From assembly GCA_023362775.1 (NCBI GenBank), contig JALMGJ010000061.1, forward strand, positions 444,001 through 508,000: a stretch of DNA of 64,000 bases, read 5' to 3'. This DNA comes from Charina bottae (Eukaryota; Chordata; Lepidosauria; Squamata; Charinaidae). A program made the translations under genes and the position numbers. The stretch's first letter is position 1, and each line of letters starts with the position of its first letter. This document shows, in pieces, positions 23,001 through 35,000 of the stretch. The notes under the pieces are model-generated. The model was given only the letters and a program-made list of their open reading frames with translations, was not told where the DNA came from and searched no databases.

Positions 23001-26000
23001 CCTGACAGGAGCCGCATCGCATCATCGTTCAGGAAGAGGCTGGAGCACAAACGGCCTGTGAAGCCACCGGAGCCCCTCTGGTTTCTGAAATGCAGAACTT
23101 CCAGACAACCCTGCCTCCCTCCTGGGGGGAAGGCCAAACAAGGTTGGATAATTAGCCAGGAAGGACTAGTGCACTTTCCGCTCAGCAGTTAACACCTCTT
23201 GACCCTTTCCAGGGCTCAGAGGGAATTTCCCAGTCCCTGAACATAGATTTCTGCTTCTGGGATGGATGATGGCTGTGCAGTTCCTGCAGATTTTGCAATG
23301 AACCCCCCCACCCCCGCAAATCTTGGGAATCTTGCCCTGCAGGATGGAGCCCCAGGATGACTCTCCCGGGGCAGGAATTTCAAAAAGGGCTCCTGTTGTT
23401 GTTTTTTTTTAAAAAAAAAATTTTCATTTGAAAATTCAGATGCGGTCAATTTTTTTCTGTATGGAATTTATAAACAATTGGATGTTGGCGTTATTAATAC
23501 TAGATAAACTGACCTGCGGTCCTCTCTTTTCCTTCTCAAAACTTGAGACTGAAGTGAGTGAAAATGAGCTGTCATGAAGAGTTGCTAATGCTCCATTAAC
23601 ATGCTTAATCATTGCTATTATCAAGGAAAATTATTCTGTGAAGTACACTGAGTCAACACATCAGAGAAATAAACGGACAGTGGCTTTGATCTAGACTCTA
23701 GATCGCTACTCCTCTTCCATCTTCTTGTTACAACCACCAGGAAGGTCCAGTAAATTGTGAAAATGTTTTTCTTTTTGGCAACTCAAAGAAGCATCTTGGC
23801 CTGAACTATCGCAGACTGGAAGGGCATTCTCTCCAAATAACATAGTTCTCTACAGATGTGACCCCAAATACTGTGGCCCCCAATATTTTTTGCAATCCTC
23901 CCCCCATTCCCCCCACCCCCGGCTCCAAGTTACCAACTTGCTGGTCTTTCCCTAAAGTAATCTGATTGAAGCAGGAGGAGGTGGTCAGCGCACGACTGTC
24001 TGTGGCAAGGACCACGCGGGCTGGGCCAGCGCACACCCCGCTTCCCTCCTCCTCCAGCTTCCATTTCAGTCACGCTCCACAGCTCAGCAAGGTTCAGATC
24101 ACAATCAACCCAGTCTTTACACGCACACTGGTCAATCTAGGCAGCCTGCTTTTGAAAAAGATTCCTTTCTGGTTTTGGCTCCTGGGATCAATTCCCTTTC
24201 CTGTTCATCACACAAACCCCAGAGCTGGAGAACAGCAGTGGAGGAGAGAAACAGTGAAGCTGCACTGTGAAAACAGGGGCCCTGTGTCTGGGCTGGCTTT
24301 CCCCAAGCCCCCTGCTGCGGGCAGCCATCACGCTTTGTCGCTAAGAAAATGACCGAATGTCAAGCAAACACTTTGGAGAATAGCTCGGCATTAAGCAGAG
24401 GCCTCGAAAGAATGGAGTCAGAGCTAGCCAAAGAAAAACCGGGGGGGAAGTGCAACCCCAACCCCACTCCCTAACCCACAGATCCCAGGGTGCAGCACTT
24501 GGGCCAGCACCTGTCCAAGGAACCCTTCTAAGCTACTTAGAAGACAAAGGTGGGCCAGTCGCTGCACCATCCTGACATTTCCAGCTGAAGGGAAATGCCA
24601 GGCTGGTCTAGATACTGGAACCAGTTATCAAACTTTCCCCAGAAGCACGTGGTGGGGGTAACTTCCACTACACCCCAATAACGGTCGGTGGGGAGGAGGG
24701 TTCTTGCAGCAGCTGGAGAAGTTCCAGGGCCCTGTCCATGGTGCTGAAACTGCCTCGACTGGCTACCCGCCTTGGGAAAGCTAAAAGCCTGGAGAGAGGT
24801 CAGCCCGTGGCTGGAAATCTGTAAGAGCTGCACAGGCCGTTGCAGGGGACAGACGAGCCAGGACAGCGGTGGGCTGGAAAGCCGGCCTCCCACGCACTGC
24901 GCACTCACCCCTCTGCCTCGCTCTCGTCGCTCGACTGCACTTCCTCCAGGGCTGCCTGCAGGTCCGCAATGCGCCGGATCGAGGTCTCCAGGTCTGCCTG
25001 CAAAGTCTGCCTCACCGCCGAGAGCTCGTCCACTTGCTTCTCCTGAGGAGACGGGAGTGGGTTTCAGGGTGGCCGGAGGCGAGACAGTGGCTTGCTCCCG
25101 CCCAGAACAGGCCTGCGGGGCCTTTGCATCTCTTTCACTGATGAATGCAGAGAGACGCTCGGCCGGGTTCACACGATGCCCTTAACTTGGTCACTGCATT
25201 AACCCATTTTCTGAGTTGAACTCGAGGCTGCTCCGGGCTCAGAGCTCGCCTGTCTTTCGGTGGCGTTCCCGCTTTCGGAAGGGCAAGTCACAGCCTTCTG
25301 CGGGACTCGAGGGCCGGAGGGCTTCCAAACGGTCTCAGGAACGTGCAAGCAAGTTCCCGGCGGGGAAGGCAGCCGGGGTCGAGCAGCAAATGCCAGAGCT
25401 GCCAGGGGGTCTCGTCCTCAAAGGAAAAGCCCGGGGCCTTGCTAGCATCGCGCCGGACAGCCTGAGCAACGGCGGGCAGGGGCACAGAGGTCACACTTGG
25501 TGTCAGGCCAGAGCCGGACTTTGGGGCAGACCTGCAAGAGAAGGGGGTGGTGCTACAGCCCCCCGCCCTATGGGGTCAAGAGGACAGCTGAGCTACGCCC
25601 CACCCCAGCCATCCGCGCCAGTAAAACAAGGGGACCAGGATGACCAGGACGGCAAGGGGTCAGCTCTGACCAGCCCGGCCTGGCCTTCCCAGCAGCCACC
25701 AGCCGAACCCTTCCAGCCCGAGAGAGGCCAGGACTGGCCCTGTGCCTTCTGGATGCCTTGGACCAGGTGTGGGAAGGTGGCCCAGAGCGACCTCCGTGGG
25801 CCCAGACCCCCCCTTTGGCCTTGAAGCCCCCTGCGCTAGGTGCAACCTCAAGCACAGAACATACCCTGTAGTTAGGAGGGTTAAAACAGGCATTCTTCCC
25901 CCCCATTGCACCCCATAGGGAGCTCAAGGGAGGCGAGAGGGGCGGCCCCCTGAAGGATAAAACCCTGCCTGCGTGGGAGCGGTTTCCAGGAAAGGGGGGA

Positions 26001-29000
26001 CGAACTAGCAGCCAGATATTCATCTCCTGACTTATTCTTTCCGTGTCACAAACGGAAGCCATTGTGGTGGCGGTGTTGTGCTGTTGTTGTGGTTGTTGCC
26101 CTTTAAGGGCTTGGGAATCGGGGGTCGGTTCTGGAAAGGAGCAGCCCCCCTCCTGCAGGCGGCTTCGTGTTCGGGAGGCAGCGGGGCCACTCCTGCTCCC
26201 TCCAGGTGGTGTGGAAACCCGGCATGTTACGCGCGGAGGCGGTCACTGTGCGAATGAGAGGTATTTTAATGCCACGGCACCGAGATACGTTCGTGCGATG
26301 ACGGGGAGATGGGGCGAGGGGGCTGGCATAATTGCACATTTCTAAAGATACATTTATCTCTCCCTCTCTGTTTTTATCCTTCGCTATTTTAAGTATACCT
26401 TGAAATCTTCCAACCCGCTCAGCCTCAAGGATTCCTCTGGACTCCCGAGGGCGGCAGGTGAGCTTTGATCGGAGACGGCCCTTCCCCTCGCCCGCTCTAT
26501 CCTCCCAACAGCCTTGTGAGGTAGGCCGGGCTGAAGGGCGAACCCCAGTTTAAGATTTTTGGGGTGCTTCCTGGAAAATGGAGTGGGAACTCAACCCTCC
26601 CTCAAACTCCTTACTATTTTTCCTTCTTTTAAAATAAAGGCACATACTGCCCTTCCACTTTAAAAAAAACCCAAAGTTATTCAAAGGCCCGTTTCTGCCC
26701 ATCACAAAGAGGCCATCCGGTGTGGCCACAGAGATTCTGCTGCTAATGGGCAGGGTGGCGGCACAGAGCAGGCACAGTTCGTGCCCCCTGCCCGTGAAGC
26801 TACGTTTCTTAGCCTCTGCGAGCCACAAGAGCCCTGTCTCCCGGGGGGATGTTCCCCCACCCCAAGGCCCCTCTCCTCGGAGGGAACTGGGGCTCTGGGT
26901 GGAAACAAAGGCGGGGCTGAAGATCCGCACGGAGGGGCCGTGGCCCAAGGTTCACCCTGGGATCCGGAATCTCAGCCCCCGGGGCCGGAAAGCCTCCTCC
27001 ACCCGAGGGGCGATCCCCTGCCCGCTCTGAGCGAATGGCGCCGCCAAGCCAAGGGCAGACTTCTCTCCGCCGGGCGTGGAGGGCCCCTACCTGATGGAGG
27101 AGTCTCCAGGGCCACCCCTCGCCTCTGGGAAAGGGCTGGTTATGAAAGTGGGGAGACCAAACCTCCTTCTTAACAAAGGAGCACCGAGCAACGCTGAAGA
27201 GAAACATCCTTCCTTTCACAAAGGAGACATGACAGCGTCATTGTGTTCACTTACACACAAATTATTTCATTGACATTGTCTCTGGGGAAACAGGATTTTT
27301 CATAACAGCGCTCCCAAACCTCGGTGGCAAGATGACTAGGTTTGTGTCTTATGTAAAAACGCTTCAACAGTCCCATCTACAATTCAATTTTTTTTAAAAA
27401 GCATCAATTCTGTTGGTGCACTAATCAAGCCAGCCTAGTCGAACCGAAGAGGAAGCTGGAAACGATTCTGCAGCAGCCAAAGGAGAAGGAAAGGTGATAC
27501 CTACCAAAAGGGACATCAAACGAGAAACCGTATTTTTGCGGCCAAGCTACCTATAGAAACAACCATAAAACAGCAAAGAAAAAAAAAACGCACCAAGCAA
27601 TCGCACCTAAAATATGCCCAAAAATATTCCTGGCTGTCCCTGCAGGATTTTTGGCTCAACATCCTTCTCCATTCTAATGGCGCATTTTCTCACCTTCCAC
27701 TCTTGGCACCATTTCACAGCACTACTTGCAGACAGCCCATTCACACACATCCTTGCAGGAAGCATCCTTCATTGCTGCAGCGACGTTGAGCCATGCCTGC
27801 TCCATTCTGGCTAACTTGCGAACAGAAACTGCCATCCAGATCCTCTCCTCCACCCAGCGTGAATTGGATTTAGTCAGTCCAGTCGAGGAGGTTTGCTCCT
27901 CCTTAAGCAACACGTCTGCCAGGGCTGGATTCTACCTGCCCGTTTCTCACCAAGCTTTTGCCCACCATCGGCAAAATGGGGATGGGGGAGCTGCAAATCA
28001 AAAACGATTCAGAGAAACCATCCAACTAGCTGCTGCCCCACTTCTCTCAAGAATAACTCATGCCTATCCAGAGACCTGTCCTCAGCAGCCAAGTCTTCCC
28101 ACAGCCTCCCTTCCTGCAGAACCGGCGGGTTTGAATTGTTCAAATTCATTTTATTTCTGCCGCTGAAGACTCTGGGGCTTCTCTCTCTCTTTCCCTAGTT
28201 GTGAAAGGAGAAAGCTCCCAGTTTTTTAAAGGCTCAGGTGAGATGGAGAGGGAAGCCTACGCTAATCCTCAGAGTGAAGGCCATGGCGGCAATCTTCAGG
28301 GCTGCTGGGATGCGAAAGGACCCCGAGCATTTCCTTCCCAAGACACCTAGAAAAATTAGCTTCCTTCTGCACAGGAAATGGGGAAGGGGCATCTGCCGTT
28401 TCCCCAGCTGTCTTGAATTCAATGGCGTGATTTCCTTCAAACTCCATGGCCCTCCAAGGCTCCACCACCACTCCAAGGGGGGACGGATGGGGCCCTTCCA
28501 AGGAGTTCACAGAATCGCTCGGCTGCTCCTTCCACCAAGCTAGCAGCCAAAGCTGAGAAACAATTAAGGCAGGCAAAGTGAGAACGGCCTTCTTTCATGA
28601 ATGGCGAAAAGGAGGAAAGCACCACGCTTTGCTTCCCCGAGAAGGGCGTTGAGATAACAGCTCCTGCAATTAGGAAGAATGTCTGCTGTCAGAAGGGCCC
28701 AGTGGCGGCAGCAGCACTGCAGCCCGGGAGGGAGGGAGGGAGGGAGGGGGGATTTCGCTGTTTGTTTATTTCCTGCTCGCTTGGATTCTTTGTTAATTTT
28801 TGTCCTGTTTTAATCTCTCCCCCAGGGGCCTAGGATAAATTAGAGAATTTCTCTTTGCCTGTCCTAGCGCAACCTTCAGCACCCCTCTCTTCCCTTTGCA
28901 GCTCCACCGCGGTGCCCTTGAGGCAAACAAAGAGGTTGGATCTTAATCGCAGGTTGGCACTACCACTACGCCATGTGGCTTTCCCAAGTCTTTCTCCAGG

Positions 29001-32000
29001 CCTTAATCGGTGCACAGACCAGCAGGACAAGCGGGCAGCTTTCCATCACCTGTCAGCTAAGGATTAACAAGATCGGGTAGCTCAAGGTGCCACGCTTCCT
29101 GCCCCCCCCGACCTGCCCCCGAGGAAAGACACGATGCTGCTGCCTGTGTGGACGTACATTGACCTGGGAATTGCTCTGCCAGCCACTGCAGCGAGGAGGG
29201 GGCCAAGCCCTAGAATCCCCCCCCCCGTCTCGCGCTGGGGAGAAGAGGCGCTCTGCAGCCGCCCCTCCAGGCGCAGGCGAGATCCCTGCCGGCAGGAAAG
29301 GGATCACGAGGCAAGCCTGGCGATCCGGCCCCCTTCAGCCGGGAAAAATCCGCCCGCTGCCAAACAGCAGAGCAAAACAGGCACAAACCACAATTTATGT
29401 ATCCAATTGCTAAGAAAAACGGGCCTTAGGTACTCGAGTAAATAAACACACTTACTGTAAACCATCCTGGGGCCTGCGGCGCAAGGCAGCATCGACATGT
29501 TTCATCCAGAAGAACAAAAGAGTTCCGCCTGCCTTGGTTTTAACGGTGTTCTATACCCCCCGACCCAGCCATAAACGGGATGTCCAAGCCAGCCTTCTCC
29601 GCTGCCCCCTCCGTCAGGCTTGGGGGGCTCGAGAGACTGCCGGCCGGGACGCCCCGGCCCTTACCAGGTCCACCCGCTTGCGACTGGCCTCCAGCTCCCT
29701 CTGCGCCAACTCGCTCACGTCGGCCTTCATCTCCTCCAGCCGCAGCCGGTAGTAGTGCGCGTTCTCCCGCTCGCGCGCCTCGCCTTCCCTCGCCTTCTCC
29801 AGCTCCTCTCCCACCTTGATCACGCTGTCCCGCAGACGGAGCACCAGCACCTGCGGGGGAGGCCGGTCAGCTCAGGGGACGGCTCCCTCTGTCCCCAGGA
29901 CCCCCAGGTGCCCTCCATGCGCACACAGGCTTTTCTCCACAGCATCCCCTGGGGCGGCAGGGCTGAGAAGGTGCAGCCGGCTGAGGCCCCCAGGTCATCC
30001 CAGCTGAGGGACAGCAGCTGCCCCGGAAAGGGGTCAAGCCGCCTTCTTGGGGACAAAGCGGGCAGTAGAAGCAGCGCCCGTCGCTCACCCTCCCCAGGCC
30101 TCGGCTTGCCTGCCCGGTTCTCACCGACGGGCATATCTCTGCTCACGTGGTGCGGAGCGTGTGGTGCCTGGATTGCGGGGGATCCTGCCCCTGCCCCTCC
30201 CCGGGCTGCCGGCCATGCCCGTACCTCAAACCTCTTGATCTGGACGCTCTGGAACTCCGTCTTGTTCTCCAGGTCGCAGATCAAGGCCTCCTGGCGGCTG
30301 ACAATGGACCGCTCCACCGTGGCTTGCTCCAGGTAGCACAGCCGGGCCTGAGACGCCTGCAGCTGTTGGCGGAGGAGAGAGCGAGGAGCTCAGCCCCTGC
30401 CGGCTGTTGGCGCAATTGCCCCCAGACACGGGTTGTCCGGTCGGGCGGGGACGGGGGTGGTCTTGCAGCAAAGGGCAGTTAAGAGTTAGAACGAACGTAA
30501 TGCAGAGGACGCAGCGGGTCTCCACCTACGAGTTGGGCAGGAGCCGAGAAGGCCCCCGTTCCAGCCGCAGCCCTCCTCAGCTCTCTTTGTGCCCCACACC
30601 AGCCTTGCCAGCTTAGGCACTGTGCGTTTCCGACTCTTACTTTCTCCTGCAGGGCATGCTTCTCCTTCTTCACCTCCTCCAGCTGCAACTGCAGCTCTCG
30701 GATTTGGGCGATGTCTGCTGCCGACTGCAGAAATGGAGAAAGCAGAAGGGCGTTGCCTCTAAGCTGCTGCAGGTGGAGGGTCGAGGCGGGCGAAAAGGTC
30801 ACAGGCAGGAGCCCTTCGGCAGGTAGGATGTGCTGGCCAGCCCATGGCAGGGCGGGCAATCTTTCCGGACATGCGTGTTGCGGGTACTGTCAAGACACGC
30901 TTGCCACAGCGGGCATGGCCAGCTGCTGCATGCCCAGGTACCAGAAAGCTGGCAGGCAACTTTGCTCTGCTCAACCCGCGTTCCCTCCAGGACGATCCCG
31001 GCTAGCTTGGTCTCTTATCTGAGCGGGGGGCGCTGCTCGCTGGGTGGCGCAGGCAGGTTCCGGGGATGGGGCCTTGGAGACGCAGAAGCTTCCCGTTGGG
31101 CAGCTTGTTGAATTACAATAGCAATCTCAGAAAAGGAAAGGTGGTCATTGGGAGGGGAGGGGGCTCTGCGGGGGCCCCCGTTGAAGGGCCCAGTGACCCT
31201 GCGGCCCTACGCAAAGAGGACAGCGGAACGAACGGTGCGAGGCCACTCTCCTGCTAGCAGACCAGGCACGTCCTCCCCGTGCCCATTAGTGAGGGTGCCC
31301 AGCCCCCCCAGTAAGATGAGGCCCGCTGCGGGGGGGGGAGGGAGGGGGTCCTCTCCCCCGCTCCCCTCACCTGTGCAATCAAGGCCTTGTGCTTCGCCAT
31401 CAGCTCGTTCAGATCTTCCTGGTCCTCCTCGATGCGCTTGAGCAGGTCGGCTTTCTCGTGCTGCAGCTGGTACAGCTGTTCGTCGACCTGCAGCAAAACG
31501 GAGCAGTGCTATAGTCTGGGCTCCATGTTAGCGGGGGGGGGGCAAGGGGGTGGTATTTGGGCCGAGGTGCAATTCTCCAGCCTGTACCAAGTTTCTGTTC
31601 CTGGTGGCAGTCTCCAGCTCCGAGTGCAAATTCTCCACCTCGAGCGACAGCATCTTCTGGGACTCCTGGGCTTCAGCACATCGGACTGTGCTCTCTTCCC
31701 ACTGCCAAGAGCAGAAAGGGTCAGTCCCCCCCCGCCCGCCCCCGGACAGGGAGGAGAGAGATGCTGGCTGACCTCTTCCCCGCTCCTGCTTTTAAGCAAC
31801 CCCTGGACGCCCTGCTGCTGCTGCTGCCGGTTCCCCCTCGCTGCCACATAGCTAACTCCAGCTTTGGCCACCAGTGCAAGGGAAGCAGGGGGGGGGGGCC
31901 TTCCTCCCCCCCCCCTTCCTACCTGGGTGGGAGAAATGGGGCCACGCTCCGGCAGCAACAGCACAACTCCTTTCGTAGCAGTTGAGCTAAAGAGCTGGGC

Positions 32001-35000
32001 TCATTAATTGGCCAATGAGGTGAATCTCCTCCAATTGGCAGAGATTAAAGCCATTGACAAGGCAGAGTTTATAAACGGTTGTTTCTCACACAGCATCGAC
32101 CCCGACCCCCAGGCACGAGCCCAGGACGGCATTCTGCAAGGGCAGGGGCCCTTCTGCTCTTGAGCAGCCCCCTCCACATCTGCAGAGAGGGCGCTGGCTG
32201 GGCAGCCTGAAGTCCCTCCTCCTTGCCCGCCTCTTCTTCTTCCCTTATTCACACATGGTGGGTGCTTCCCAGCACTTTGTCATGGGGGCAATGCCTGGCC
32301 CGCACTGGAGACCCTGAGGCTGGGCTGCTGGAAAGACCCCCTTGGGGCTTTATCTGAAAGCCCCCCAATCAATCCTCGGCCCGCCAGCCCTGGACATGTT
32401 TGTCTCCCTTCCCACCCAGGAGCTCAGCCAGAAAACACTCCTTAGAAATGCACGGCTGGAGCGTCTGCTTGAGTCTGATCGTTCCCAGGGTAAGTGGCAG
32501 GGGCCGGATCCCCTCTGGCCCCCCTCCCCCCCAAAAACCCAGGACCTTCCAAAAGAGCCACCCTTCTTACAGGGCCTTTGCCTGCAGGCTTCACTGACTG
32601 ACTGTCTGCAAGTTGCAGCGCACCGCAAGGAGTTGCCGATCTTTTTCTGTGCCCTGAAATTAGCTCTGGCTTTGTATGCAGAACGCTTTGGAGATAATTA
32701 AAGTCTCCCACCCGGGGCGGGGGGGCTTTAGGCGATATTAAATAACAGGGATCGAAACAGCAGCAGACAGTTCTGCGAACGAGGAACTTCCTGCGGCGCG
32801 ACCCACTTCTTGGGTCAGAGGGTTTTGCGAGGGACTTGCGAGTTCACCCCTCCCTTCTGAAGACACAGGCATTTTGCCAGCCCGGAGGGAGCCCCCGATA
32901 AGGAGCTCGGCCGTGCTGCCTTGCAGTTCGGCGGCATTACGGTCAAAGGGCCAAGATCTTTCTGCGCAGGCTCCCTCAGAGGAAATGAGGCAGAGTTGAT
33001 CCCAGACAGGGCGGAAATAGGACTCTGTGCAGCCAGCCAAGAGGTGGCGACAGGCACTAAATGCAGAAGAAGCCCCTAACCCTTATTTGCCAGGGCAGCC
33101 GTCCGCCTCCTCGTTTCCAGAGGCCGCTGGTCTCCCTATTTCGGAAGCCGAGGACAGCCTGGAGAAATGTTTGCAGCCCTCCCACGGTCTTTCTTTCCTA
33201 AAGGAAGCTGGTTGGCCGCCACTGGAATGAAAACGGCGGCCCTTTTTACGTTTGGGTGAGCCATGTTCAATGGCAGCGCCACCAGCCAGTTTGAAGCAGC
33301 CTCTTCCAGTCACCCACCATTCTCCGGAATGCACCGTTGCCTTTTAATTCAAGGACAGGCTTCGTTCGATGGATACGACAATACCCTGCCAACCCCTCGG
33401 TGTCTTGCCTAAAGATGTTGGTCTCTCACACACCCCGTTTCCAGTCTTATTTGTCCAAATTTGTGAGGGCAAACAGATTTGGAAGAATCCAGAGCACTCT
33501 CATCCGGTACTTGTAATTCAGATTACAAACCACAGACCAGTTAACCTCCACATCTGACTGCCTCCCCTTTTCTTTTCTCCTCCCACCCCTTGATTTGTCA
33601 TAGTTCTGCTTCCTCCTTTCCTCCTTTTTTCCCTTTAAATCTGCATAATCAATTTTTCCCACTTGGGAGCAAACAAACTGAAATTCCCATAAAAAAAGAT
33701 ACATAATGTATGAACAGATCAAACGTGTCGAGTTGGCAGTGTTCTGCCATCTGTTCGATGCCGCTTTTAAATGTTCGCCAGGCTCCCTTCTGAAAAGGCT
33801 CCATTTCTGGTGCACGCAAGGAATGTACCTTCCGGGTTGGTTTTTAATCCTCACCCTGGGGAATTTCCTCCGGCTTCTCCCCCTCCAGCCACCCCCCTCT
33901 CCCTCCTGCTTAAATCCTCCTGGGGATGGCGGAGATGAGAGAAGAATTCCACAGGGATGCCCCTGAAACCCGTTCCAGTTTTACACCAAGAAGCCGGAGC
34001 TTCCCAAGGGGCTGCGCACGCCTCCGTCCTTCCGGCACAGCCTTTCTTCTCCGGGGCTCCCTGGCCAGGCTTTGCCCCAGCACCTCCCGATTCCAGAGAG
34101 GGACAGTGCCTGTTGCCCCCAGCTGCCCATTCCTGGCATCCCTTCTCCTTTCCTCCAGAGATACTCCAGAGTTTCTTCCTGCAGGTTTCTGGCAAGAATG
34201 CCCCCCCCCGCCTGAGGGCCCCCTCCCTTGCCCCACCTGGGGAGACGTGCCATTATGACCCTCTGAACGGGGAAACCTCAGGCTGAAGCCTTGGCCTGTT
34301 TCCATCGGGAACTCAACCACTGATTTATGCCTGTTTCCAGAGGCAGCCGAAGAAGCTGCGGGGGCCCCCGGGGCCCCTTCAAGACACCCAGAGAGACTTA
34401 TGCGTCTTGGAGGCACGCAGGGGCCTGGGGCCTAAGGGGACAGTTCCACCCTCAGCTCAGCCTGGGCTTTTCCTGGGGTGTCTCCCACCCACCTCTAACG
34501 TGGACGGTTGTTCTTCCCCACGTGGGAATCAAGACCCTGGTCTCAGACTGGGGAAGACCCTGCCCACGCACGCGCTCCCTGGTGCGCTCACACGCACGGA
34601 CTTGCCCCCAACACCAGAGGAGTCTTGGCCACTGACAGACACGCGCCGCCACGCGCCATCTGCACACACGTTTCTTTTCCAGGCGGTGTCGGTTCTCCCC
34701 AAGCCCACGGCTTACCGTGCCGGGTTACAGAAGCCGGCTGCAAGTTCTTTTAAGAAAATCAACCGGGCGTTTATTTCATCACAGCCTTCGTCAAACCACA
34801 ACAGACTGCCTAATTAAACCCAACCTGCAAGTGAGTGAACATCACCTGTTATCAGCACCTCAAAAAGGACCCAAAAGACAGGCTGGGATTAATTTTAAAC
34901 GTGTTTTGACACCTGCAAAGACTGAAACAAGATTTCTCTCTATTTGCTTAAAGATGGAGCGAAAAAGGGATGATCCTGAACATCAGCAAGGTAGGACTGT

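Larger units (their letters stand above)
21228..24908 (-). other. MYO18B: MYO18B intron 36-37
   Basis: 3.7-kb intron. Holds the palindromic hAT MITE (21,539-21,681), AT-rich unique stretches near 21,840-22,070, 22,370-22,560 and 23,410-23,650, and the canonical RE1 at 24,728. Confidence 0.8.
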
